Shown here piece after piece: positions 51,895 to 59,653 of a DNA stretch of 64,000 nt. The DNA comes from Bradyrhizobium sp. KBS0727. GTDB lineage: Bacteria > Pseudomonadota > Alphaproteobacteria > Rhizobiales > Xanthobacteraceae. A program made the position numbers and the translations under genes. The stretch is taken from NCBI RefSeq assembly GCF_005937885.2, contig NZ_CP042176.1:6691501-6755500 (forward strand). The letters run 5' to 3'. Numbering within the stretch: the first letter of the stretch is position 1; the number at the start of each line of letters is the position of its first letter. A model generated the notes under the pieces. That model saw only the letters and a program-made list of their open reading frames with translations. It was not told the DNA's origin and did no database searches.

Positions 51895-52112
51895 GCCTGA
51901 CCGCGCCATCGCAATTTCAATTTTGGGCTCGACCGCGAAATCGAGCGCTTTGCTGCTCTCAAGACGGTTAGGGGCGCCCACGTCAGTCACCATACGCAGC
52001 AGCGAGACGCGGAGCGTCGTGCGTTGGCCGAGACTAGCGGTTCCACTTTCAGAGCATTTTGCGGGTTTGCCTGCGATCTTTTGGCCGACAACGGCCCCCC
52101 ATCACCAGTGGC

Positions 52113-53591
52113 TTAGCGCCGATCGACAGGCATAACCCCGTCCGTGAGCGTTTGCATGAAGGCAACAAGCGCGTCCACTTCTGCGTCAGACAGCCCGAGA
52201 TTCCCGACCTTGCTCGTGTTCATGTTGTCGGTCGACTCCGGCGCAGGCCAGCATGTCGTGCCTTCACCGGCGTCGCCGGGCTTGCATCGGGGCAGGACGT
52301 CACGCGTGTTGTAGAAATGCACGATCTCTTTCAAGCTGGTGAAGTATCCATTATGCCCGTACGCCTTGACGAAGGCTGGATACGGTCGCTTGTCGACATT
52401 GCGCAGTGTCGGCACCTGTATTCGCGCCTGGTTGTCGGGCGCGAGCTTCAGCCATCGTTGGTCCACCGCGGAGGGTTGGCTCAGCAGATGCCCTTGCTTG
52501 AGAAAGGTGCCGACGCCGCCATCGACAAATGACGCCCCTTGCGGGTTGGCGGCATAACCCAAAGCGTCGGGCCGATCTTCCTTGTAGTAAGGAAGCCTCG
52601 GGTTGGCCGGAGTACCGATGTTGCTGGCGGTGAAGTCGGTGAACAACGGGTCTTCGCCGGGTCCGCCGTCACGATGACACTCGTTGCAGCGCCCCTTGCC
52701 GCGAAACAGATCGTATCCCGCCTTCTCCTGCGCCGTGAACTGCGCTTTTTTTGCGAGCACCGCGTCGAACTTGGAGGTGAACGACGTCACCTCGGCCGAC
52801 GCCTCATAGCCGGCGATGGATTGCGCCATCTGATCGAAGGTGGTGCCGACCCGGCCGCGATCAACCGGGCTCAGATGAACCGGCAATGCCTCGCGGGAGG
52901 TCGGCGGCCCGGGCCGGTCGCAGACCTGCTCCACATCGGTCGGCCATGCAATCGCAAAGGCCTGCGGCCCCCACATGCTCTCAAACAAGGCGCGATAGGG
53001 TCGCTGCGAGGCGCGATAAACCGCGCAGGCGATATCAGGCAGACCCATCTCCACGGGATTGGTCGGCGGACCCTGCGCCTGTTCGGCGGCCGGGTTGCCC
53101 AATCGGCGTCCTGTCGCGCGCATGTCCCAGAAATTGCCGCCGACGAGGTCGCCTTGTCCGGGATTGTAATGCAACACGGGCGAGAGCGGCGCATAGGCGT
53201 GCGATTGCGGCTTGCGATCGCTGAATCGCGTGCGCACCGACCCCGGATAAGAGCCGGTCGTGCGGTTCAGCTCCGACACGGGGCCGGTAAAGCCCGTTTC
53301 GGGCATGTGACAGAAAGCGCAAGCCTCGTTGCGGTATACTGACAAATTCTTGTCATACAGCATCAACTTGCCGAGCAACTCGGTTTGCTGGATCTGATTA
53401 TCCGGCGGCGCTGCGAGCCGCTCGACCGCCTGCGCTTCGATGCGGTCAATCTCGGCCTCGACCTGCGCAATTTCCTGCAGCACCTGAGGCGAGAGCTGTG
53501 AGCTGGTCTCCTCCGCGTTCGTCGCCACCACACCCAGCATAGAGACGAATATGGCCGCGGCGATCGGCAAAAGCGTATGCTGTGTCTTCAC
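52113..53591 (-). CDS. periplasmic di-haem cytochrome c peroxidase / MauG-family protein, second copy
   Basis: The 492-residue product starts at GTG 53591 behind GGATCCGGAG. After the signal peptide come CAFCH and CNECH haem sites in the same order and spacing as in the protein at 7796-9262; most of the chain is nearly the same, with differences in the signal region, around residue 220-240 and at the C-terminus (ending MPVDRR). A CTAAA-N6-TTTAG site lies about 95 bases upstream. Two such genes 43 kb apart suggest duplication and separate control or partners. Confidence 0.9.
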   Translation of the reverse strand: MKTQHTLLPIAAAIFVSMLGVVATNAEETSSQLSPQVLQEIAQVEAEIDRIEAQAVERLAAPPDNQIQQTELLGKLMLYDKNLSVYRNEACAFCHMPETGFTGPVSELNRTTGSYPGSVRTRFSDRKPQSHAYAPLSPVLHYNPGQGDLVGGNFWDMRATGRRLGNPAAEQAQGPPTNPVEMGLPDIACAVYRASQRPYRALFESMWGPQAFAIAWPTDVEQVCDRPGPPTSREALPVHLSPVDRGRVGTTFDQMAQSIAGYEASAEVTSFTSKFDAVLAKKAQFTAQEKAGYDLFRGKGRCNECHRDGGPGEDPLFTDFTASNIGTPANPRLPYYKEDRPDALGYAANPQGASFVDGGVGTFLKQGHLLSQPSAVDQRWLKLAPDNQARIQVPTLRNVDKRPYPAFVKAYGHNGYFTSLKEIVHFYNTRDVLPRCKPGDAGEGTTCWPAPESTDNMNTSKVGNLGLSDAEVDALVAFMQTLTDGVMPVDRR

Positions 53592-53681
53592 TCCGGATCC
53601 TCCGCGAGCCAGCGCCAAGCGGCGGTGCGCAACATAGCACCGTGGCCCCACTGCTTGAAGACGGTGCGCCCCTGAGCAACA

Positions 53682-53697
53682 CTAAATTCGGTTTTAG
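53682..53697 (-). promoter_or_regulatory. CTAAA-N6-TTTAG site upstream of the di-haem peroxidase gene
   Basis: Reverse strand: CTAAAACCGAATTTAGTG. The element at position 26 (TCTTCA) is weak. Predicted leader about 58 bases. Confidence 0.6.
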
Positions 53698-53824
53698 GAT
53701 TTCCTCAAATTGGCAATACGGTTTCCAGCACTTGCCGCTGCTGGGATGGCCAATCCCTCGCGAGCGATAAGGAACGTGACGCAAGTCAGGCAGAACAAGC
53801 CCTGTTTTCCTCCCTTAGGTTGCA

Positions 53825-53854
53825 AAGGTGAAGCAGCCGACGCAGCTTCACCTT
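53825..53854 (-). terminator. hairpin downstream of the small secreted gene at 53925
   Basis: AAGGTGAAGC / GCTTCACCTT, perfect 10-bp stem with a 10-base loop, followed on the reverse strand by TTGC. Confidence 0.55.
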
Positions 53855-53924
53855 CACAAGGCGGTCACCGTTCCCGGCAACAGTGCGTGGGCAACTCGGC
53901 TCCGCGCAAGTATGGTGGGCTTTC

Positions 53925-54161
53925 TCAGTTGTAGCCGCTGGTACCGGCCGACGAGCCCCCGAACGAAGAGTCTCCGGTGCCGCTCAGCGTGGTCGGACCG
54001 TCTGGATTGCCGTTCGGGTTGCCGTAGTTCGGATGCAGCTGGACCATGCCGACGGCACCGCGATCGGCTCTCACGGCCGCTTTATGATGAACTGTGTTTG
54101 CAAAGGCGGCCGTCCCTGAGAGGGCGAACGCCGTGGCTAATGCGATTGCCGTGAGTTTCAT
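53925..54161 (-). CDS. small secreted protein (78 aa)
   Basis: MKLTAIALATAFALSGTAAF is a signal peptide cut at AFA before NTVHHKAAVR. The mature chain of about 57 residues is first basic with paired His, then Gly/Asn/Pro/Ser-rich (NYGNPNGNPDG, SSFGGSSAGTSG), probably unstructured. No cysteine. Function unknown. A palindromic site with CTTATC lies 65-85 bases upstream. Confidence 0.85.
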   Translation of the reverse strand: MKLTAIALATAFALSGTAAFANTVHHKAAVRADRGAVGMVQLHPNYGNPNGNPDGPTTLSGTGDSSFGGSSAGTSGYN

Positions 54162-54232
54162 AGTTGTGTCCTTCGTGAAGATCGTTAAGTCGCCTTGACG
54201 TGTTAGATAAGAGGCCCACCTCGATCATCCCA

Positions 54233-54248
54233 TTAAATTCGTCTTTAA
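54233..54248 (-). promoter_or_regulatory. TAAA-N6-TTTA site for the 78-aa secreted protein
   Basis: Reverse strand: TTAAAGACGAATTTAATGGG, CTTATC at position 27 (54211-54206). Predicted leader about 40 bases. Confidence 0.7.
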
Positions 54249-54266
54249 TCCGGCCTTCAACCGGCA

Positions 54267-54529
54267 TTAGCACCGGCAGATGTTCAAGCGTTTGTCGAGT
54301 TCCTCATCCAGCTTCTGCTGCTCGGCATCGAAAATCGACATCTGCTCTTGCTCGGCTTGTTCCGCTGCGGAGTGGGAAGAAAACTGCTGTGCTCGCGGCT
54401 GCAAATGGCCGATCGGCGCGCTGGGTACTCCGGTCGACGTGACAGCGATTGACTGAGCGAAGACAGCGGCACTGCCCGAAACCGTGAGCGTGGTCCCGAG
54501 AGCCAGTGCGAAGAGAAGAGTTGGCGCAT
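54267..54529 (-). pseudogene. small secreted protein gene with an apparent frameshift in the signal peptide
   Basis: GGAG and ATG 54529 start MRQLF, but that frame then gives no sensible protein. From the next codons another frame encodes FALALGTTLTVSGSAAVFAQ (a signal peptide end) and a charged helical tail (EQAEQEQMSIFDAEQQKLDE), ending with CRC at 54267. The change lies in the CTCTTCTCTTC repeat, so a two-base insertion, one-base loss or sequencing error is likely. Without it the product would be about 87 residues, exported, with a Gln/Glu-rich helix. Confidence 0.65.
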
Positions 54530-54642
54530 GGATTACTCCATCGAACTTGAACGCAATTACAAGTGTGATTCAACCACGCACGTGCCGGTGACCACCGTGC
54601 AAGCTGATCATTCTCATATGGACGAACCGATGGCGGCTTCCA

Positions 54643-54658
54643 TTAAATACGGTTTCAT
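54643..54658 (-). promoter_or_regulatory. TGAA-N6-TTTA site for the frameshifted small gene
   Basis: Reverse strand: ATGAAACCGTATTTAATGG with CCATAT at about position 27. Leader about 80 bases. Confidence 0.55.
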
Positions 54659-54722
54659 CCTTTCGGGTTGCAAGAAGGCGACCGCAGTTCGTCCGCCGCT
54701 CGGCGGGCCGAGGCCGCGCTTT

Positions 54723-56087
54723 TCACTCTTGCACGTCGGGACAAATAATCTCCAAGCGGCCGCCCTGGCCGGAGTGGATCGCGAGACGAAAGCCGTGCAG
54801 CTTTACGATCGCGGCCACCAGATTCAGGCCAAGGCCGACGCCCGGCGTACTCCGGATCTTGTCGGAGCGGTAGAAGCGCCGCAGTACGGCCTCGCGCTCC
54901 TGCTCACTGATGCCGGGGCCGGTATCGGTCACGCGTACGATGGTTTCGTGATCGCCACGCAATAGCTGGATGTCCACCTTGCCGCCTTCGGGCGTAAACT
55001 TGATGGCATTGTCGACGAGATTGGCGACCGCCTCGAGCAAGAGATCGCGGTCGCCGCGCACGTTAAGCCGGCGTCCCACCTCGACTCGCAAGTTGATGTT
55101 TTTGTTTTCGGCAATCGGTTCGTAGATATCGCAAACCTCGCGCAGCATTTCGTGCAGCGGGACATCACCAAAGGCCGCCGACCTCCGGCTGTTTTCGATT
55201 GCGGCGAGGCGCAACAGCGCCGTGATGATGGTCAGCGACTGATCGATGTTTGCGACCGCCTTGTCCGCGACCGCCTGGAGCTGTTCCAGCGTCGTTGCGT
55301 TAGTGCGGCCGCGTTCGAGAGCGAGCCGCGCCCGCGTCAGCGGCGTTCGCAAATCGTGGGCGATGTCGTTGCCGACGCCGGCGAGCGCGTGGATCATCGT
55401 TTCCATTTCATCAAGCATGCCATTCACGATGACGGCGAGCTTCGAAAACGGGTCGTCGAGGTCACGATGCGGAAGCCGCTCGCGCAGATCACCCGCGATG
55501 ATGCGCTGTACCCGCTGGTTTACATCTTCGACGCGCTCCTGGGCCCGCATGCTCAACCACGCACCAGCCAGCAGGCACAGGCAAAACGCCGGCAACAGAC
55601 CCAGCGCAAGCGCCTGACCGACGACGTGGGAAATCTCCCTGGTTTCGTCGACCTCTCGTCCGATCGCCAGAACATCGCCATTCGGCATTCGCCGGGCGAT
55701 CGCACGGATCACGTGGGTCTCTCGACCGGCAGGCAGCATCCGGACAACCGAGAGGCCCTGGACGGCATCATCCAGCTTGAGCTCTGGTGGGAACAGCTCC
55801 AGATTGCCCGCTATCCTGCGGCCATCGGCCCCAAACAGTCCAGCATACTGAACGCCGCGGGAATCCTGCCTGAGATGCTCTTCGATCGCATCCAGCCGCC
55901 GTTCGCCGGGCAAAGCAGCGATAACGTCGAGTTGCCTGGCAATCATTCTGTCAGATCGCGCGATGAGATATTGATCAGTCTGCCAGTAAATGAAGCCAAA
56001 GAGCACGATGACGAAAACCGCGAATACGCCGGTCACCGCCAGCGCCCGGTGAAAGGTGTTCGAACGTATGATTTGCGCCTGACGCAT
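54723..56087 (-). CDS. EnvZ/PhoQ-like sensor histidine kinase
   Basis: A 454-residue inner-membrane kinase: TM1 (ALAVTGVFAVFVIVLFGFIY, 15-34), a periplasmic sensor domain of about 120 residues, TM2 (ALALGLLPAFCLCLLAGAWL), HAMP, HisKA with the phosphoacceptor in NDIAHDLRTPLTRAR, and HATPase (LVDNAIKFTPEGG, DTGPGISEQE, GLGLNLVAAI). Its gene follows the response regulator by 64 bases. It probably senses an envelope signal, which is unknown. Confidence 0.95.
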   Translation of the reverse strand: MRQAQIIRSNTFHRALAVTGVFAVFVIVLFGFIYWQTDQYLIARSDRMIARQLDVIAALPGERRLDAIEEHLRQDSRGVQYAGLFGADGRRIAGNLELFPPELKLDDAVQGLSVVRMLPAGRETHVIRAIARRMPNGDVLAIGREVDETREISHVVGQALALGLLPAFCLCLLAGAWLSMRAQERVEDVNQRVQRIIAGDLRERLPHRDLDDPFSKLAVIVNGMLDEMETMIHALAGVGNDIAHDLRTPLTRARLALERGRTNATTLEQLQAVADKAVANIDQSLTIITALLRLAAIENSRRSAAFGDVPLHEMLREVCDIYEPIAENKNINLRVEVGRRLNVRGDRDLLLEAVANLVDNAIKFTPEGGKVDIQLLRGDHETIVRVTDTGPGISEQEREAVLRRFYRSDKIRSTPGVGLGLNLVAAIVKLHGFRLAIHSGQGGRLEIICPDVQE

Positions 56088-56151
56088 CGGATATCGCCGC
56101 CTGGATCTTCTGTTTGATGCCCGTGGCAGCGCGACGCCCCGGCGAATGACT

Positions 56152-56937
56152 CTAGGGTCCGGTGCGAAGGATGAAGCCGGCGCCGCGAACGTTGTGGATC
56201 ATGGGAACTTCGCCCGGTCCATCCACCTTGTGACGCAGCCGCCCCATATGCACGTCCACCAGGTTCGTCGCCGGAACGAATTTATAGTTCCAGACCTCCT
56301 CCAGAAGCATGGCCCGCGTCAGCAACTGGTCGCTACGTTGCATCATATATTCGAGCAGGCGAAACTCGCGCGGCAAAAGATCAATCACGCGATCGCCGCG
56401 TTTGGCCGTGCGCTCGATCAGGTCCAGTTCCAGCGGCCCTGCCCGCAACGTCGTCTCGCGCGATTCCGCCGGCCGGCGCAGCAACGCCTCCACCCTGGCA
56501 ATAAGCTCCACCAGCGCAAACGGTTTGGTGAGATAGTCATCGCCACCCATGCGTAATCCGCGCACACGATCATCCACTGCGCCGAGTGCACTGAGCACCA
56601 GCACCGGGGTGCGCACCTGGTCCTTCCGGAGTGTCTCGACGACCGTAAGGCCATCCATTCCGGGCAACAGCCGATCGACGATCATGGCGTCGGGCCGCGA
56701 TGACCGTGCCTTGTCAAGACCATCTATGCCATTGGCCGACCACTCGACTTCAAAACCGCGATCGGCCAGCTCAGCGGTAATTTCCTCAGCCGTTTCGTTG
56801 TCATCTTCGATCAGCAGCACTTTTGTCATCAATCGATTCCCGGCTTCGGCGAAGACATCCGCAGGGCTTGAGGTTCCTGCTCCCACGACTGCACGCTTGC
56901 CCGAGACCATTGTCATGTCAACGACCTGAACTGCCAT
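56152..56937 (-). CDS. OmpR/PhoB-type response regulator
   Basis: The receiver begins MTKVLLIEDDNETAEEI (ATG 56829), with phospho-Asp in DAMIVDRLLPGMDGL and Lys in YLTKPFALVEL; the winged helix follows (LLPREFRLLEYMMQRSDQLL, TNLVDVHMGRLRHKVDG, NVRGAGFIL). ATG 56937 with AGGA in front is the better ribosome start and adds 36 residues; 57015 is also open. Its DNA-binding domain is close to the receiver-less protein at 47138, so both may read similar DNA. Tandem palindromic sites lie upstream, so the pair belongs to the putative regulon and is a candidate regulator of it. Confidence 0.92.
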   Translation of the reverse strand: MAVQVVDMTMVSGKRAVVGAGTSSPADVFAEAGNRLMTKVLLIEDDNETAEEITAELADRGFEVEWSANGIDGLDKARSSRPDAMIVDRLLPGMDGLTVVETLRKDQVRTPVLVLSALGAVDDRVRGLRMGGDDYLTKPFALVELIARVEALLRRPAESRETTLRAGPLELDLIERTAKRGDRVIDLLPREFRLLEYMMQRSDQLLTRAMLLEEVWNYKFVPATNLVDVHMGRLRHKVDGPGEVPMIHNVRGAGFILRTGP

Positions 56938-57089
56938 GGGTTTTTCCTGTGAGAGCCGGACAGCGCCGCCCGCCTTTCGGGGCAAAGGTGGTCTCACCGT
57001 CCGCTCAGTCGCCATCTGCCGCCGCCTGAGGGGGCAAGCGCGGTGGGACCGCTCAACAACAAACTAGGTCGGATCACTGAGCTGCACCA

Positions 57090-57119
57090 TTAAATAGCAT
57101 TTTATAAATTCCATTTTAG
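57090..57119 (-). promoter_or_regulatory. two overlapping palindromic sites upstream of the two-component operon
   Basis: Reverse strand: CTAAAATGGAATTTATAAAA, then ATAAAATGCTATTTAATGG; here the copies are 14 bases apart rather than 20. CCTAGT stands at position 27 of the proximal one (57068-57063). Confidence 0.7.
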
Positions 57120-57374
57120 AATTGCCGTAACTCGAGGCGCTGCTTGCGACATCCCGCACGGTACCGATTTGCATGCAGCTAACCAACAGCCGGAACTGTG
57201 TTCCGCGATGACTGGCGTGCGAAGACGCACTTCTGATGCACCGCCGGTGCTCGGACGAAAATCGTGAAAACAACCCCATGCAAAGTAGACTGAGCCCCCG
57301 TGCTGCGTTGCGTCCGGGCGCACGAGAACAAAATAGCCGTCGTCACGGCCCAACCTGGTCTCATCCAGCTCTAG

Positions 57375-58361
57375 TCAGCAGCCCGGCGGCATTACACCCG
57401 GCGTCGCCGTGGCGCCTGTTGCGTTGGCCGGCGTCATCGTACCGGGCGTCGCAAAATTCATTGTCATGCTCTCGGCGCATGCGGACGTGTTCGGGGTCGG
57501 CATCACGGTCGTCGTCGGATCGAGACTGGTGACGACAAGCTGCGGTATGTCCGGCTGGATCGTGCCGGGGGACGGGCTCATCGGAATTTGTTGCGTCGAG
57601 AGCGGCAACGCCGCGCCATTCGTCGGTGGGCCTCCCGGCGTGGAGCTGCATACGGTGGTTGATGAGCTGCCAAGCGGGGTAATTGGCGAAATAGTTCCGG
57701 TCGTGCTGCCGACGACTGACGTGGGAATGGTCCCCAGCGGGGTCGACGGCATCATCATGGTCGATGACGTCATCGTGGCTGCGATGCCCGCCATCGACGT
57801 GGAGACCGTGCCCGGTACCGCGGATAGGACCGGTACGGGCACTGGCGCAATCGAAGGCGACGGCAGAGGTGGCAATGCAGGAGGGGGCGGCGCCGGGATG
57901 GTCGAGCCGGCAATGACACTCAGGGCGGAGGTTACCGGCTGTTGGGAGAATATAAACGGTGCAACCGCAATTGGCGGCAGTGCTGTTGTTGTCGGTGTCG
58001 TGAAGATCGATGGCGTCGTTCCCATGGTGGTGCCCGCTGCTGACGTGAAAGGAGTCGTGGAAACAGCGGTCACTGTCGGAGTTCCCGGCGTGATTTGCCC
58101 TGTCGGTGTGGAACAGCTTACGACCGTCCCCGGCGTTGTGGGGTCGGAAGCCAGCGGCACCGGAGCTAGCGTCGTGTCGGGAGCGCCCGACTGGGTTGTC
58201 GCCGAGAATGGACTGGGACCGTAGAGGGGCGAGGTCACAATCGTTGCCGGCGTTGACGGAAGGCCCATGGCGGTAGTCCCCATGGTGGAGACTTGTGCCA
58301 GGCAGGCATGAGCGCCCAACAGCAGCATCGCGGTTGCCAACAGCAAGCGCTGCATCGTCAT
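57375..58361 (-). CDS. Thr/Ser/Pro-rich secreted protein in an RND operon
   Basis: A 328-residue protein: signal peptide MTMQRLLLATAMLLLGAHAC (cut at LAQ, 23), then a Thr/Pro/Ser/Ala-rich chain nearly without charged residues, ending PPGC. Four other cysteines are spread out. It shares style, not clear alignment, with the protein at 22868. The ATG overlaps the adaptor stop (ATGA), so it is translated with the pump. An open antisense frame (57409-58224) has no start signals and is ignored. Possibly an envelope or matrix partner of the pump; unproven. Confidence 0.82.
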   Translation of the reverse strand: MTMQRLLLATAMLLLGAHACLAQVSTMGTTAMGLPSTPATIVTSPLYGPSPFSATTQSGAPDTTLAPVPLASDPTTPGTVVSCSTPTGQITPGTPTVTAVSTTPFTSAAGTTMGTTPSIFTTPTTTALPPIAVAPFIFSQQPVTSALSVIAGSTIPAPPPPALPPLPSPSIAPVPVPVLSAVPGTVSTSMAGIAATMTSSTMMMPSTPLGTIPTSVVGSTTGTISPITPLGSSSTTVCSSTPGGPPTNGAALPLSTQQIPMSPSPGTIQPDIPQLVVTSLDPTTTVMPTPNTSACAESMTMNFATPGTMTPANATGATATPGVMPPGC

Positions 58362-59653
58362 TCCTCCGCCGAACTGATCTGACTTGTCGTCTGCGATTTG
58401 TGAACCGCGACCCTGCTGCCGTCAGCCAGGCCGATCATGGGATTGAGAATAACCTGATCGCCCGGCCTGACTCCGTCATGCACTTCGACTTCCTGACCGA
58501 AGTCACGCGCGATCGTGATCTTCTGCAGACGGGCGATGCCGTTTTCGACGACCGCGACGTGCAGCCCGTTCTGATCGAATACAACCGCGTCAGCCGGGAT
58601 GATCATCGATGGCGTTTTACGCGGGATGAACAACTCGACCGTACAATAGATTCCCGGACTTAGCGCACCGTCCGGATTGGGGACGTCGATCTCGGTCAAC
58701 AACGTTCGGCTCCCGGGCTGCAACGCGGTCGCTATTCGCGTGACCTTGCCGGGAAAGGTACGATCCGGAATCTCCGGGACGCGGATTGCCGCCTCGACGC
58801 CGGGCCCCACCCCAAAGGCCTCATCCTGGGGAACGAACACCTGGGTGCGGATCACGTCAGCGTGCATCAGCGTGAACATGAAGGTCGATCCGGACGTCAC
58901 CAGACTGCCGTTGTCGATGTTGCGCTGGGTGATTACGCCATCGAACGGCGCTACGACGCGCTGGTACGCCTTCTCCTGCTCAAGGATTCGAATCTGGGCT
59001 TCCTGAGCGGCGATATTGGACTGAGCCACTCCAACCGCTGCTTGCTGCGCCTGCAAAGTCAGGCGATCATTGTCGCCCTGCTGAAGCGTAAGCCAACCCT
59101 GTTTGACCAGCTTACTGTCACGCCCATTGGTGACCTCCGCGAGCTCACGGCTTGCCTGCGTTTGCTGCAGTGTCGCCTGATTCTGGGTGAGCGTCGCCTT
59201 GGCCTGTGTGATCTGATGGTCGAGTTCAGGCGCAGTGATATTCACCAGCAGGGTCCCCGCCTTGACCCGATCACCAATGTCGACGTAGCGCTTTTCGATG
59301 TAGCCGTTGGTGCGCGCAAAGATATTCGCCGCCTCAAAGGCCGTCGTGGTCGCTGGCAAGCTGACGGTAATTTTTCTGTCGCTCGCGCGGACCGCAGCGA
59401 CGCGAACCTCAGGGACCAATTTCCTGTTCTGTTGCGCGATGGTCGCGACCTCGAGGTTAGCCTGGTGGTGGCGCCAGCCTCCCACTCCAAGCCCGCCGAC
59501 CAGCAGTAGCAGCGCGCTCATGCCGAACAGTGTTGTTCCATTACGACGTCGCCGCTTGTGACCTGGATTGGGGAGCGCAACGTCGCGATCGGGCTCCAGA
59601 TCCGGCTGGACTTCGACACTTTCGCCTTTCGGGGTTGCATGGATCTCGGTCAC
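58358..59653 (-). CDS. RND efflux membrane-fusion (periplasmic adaptor) protein
   Basis: A 431-residue protein with a cytosolic start, one TM helix (LFGMSALLLLVGGLGVGGW, about 42-60), barrel-sandwich halves (NIFARTNGYIEKRYVDIGDRV ... VVAPFDGVITQRNIDNGSLV), a long coiled coil between them and a C-terminal barrel. It couples the permease to an outer-membrane channel; none is encoded here. Overlaps both neighbours by four bases. Confidence 0.92.
   Translation of the reverse strand: MTEIHATPKGESVEVQPDLEPDRDVALPNPGHKRRRRNGTTLFGMSALLLLVGGLGVGGWRHHQANLEVATIAQQNRKLVPEVRVAAVRASDRKITVSLPATTTAFEAANIFARTNGYIEKRYVDIGDRVKAGTLLVNITAPELDHQITQAKATLTQNQATLQQTQASRELAEVTNGRDSKLVKQGWLTLQQGDNDRLTLQAQQAAVGVAQSNIAAQEAQIRILEQEKAYQRVVAPFDGVITQRNIDNGSLVTSGSTFMFTLMHADVIRTQVFVPQDEAFGVGPGVEAAIRVPEIPDRTFPGKVTRIATALQPGSRTLLTEIDVPNPDGALSPGIYCTVELFIPRKTPSMIIPADAVVFDQNGLHVAVVENGIARLQKITIARDFGQEVEVHDGVRPGDQVILNPMIGLADGSRVAVHKSQTTSQISSAEE

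Noticed and set aside
55152..56117. 321-residue frame antisense to the sensor kinase
   Set aside because: The kinase H and N boxes prove the reverse strand; the plus-strand frame shows no motif.
57409..58224. 271-residue antisense frame with hydrophobic, Val/Gly-rich sequence
   Set aside because: No ribosome binding site. The opposite strand has a signal peptide and translational overlap with the RND adaptor, so it is the real gene.
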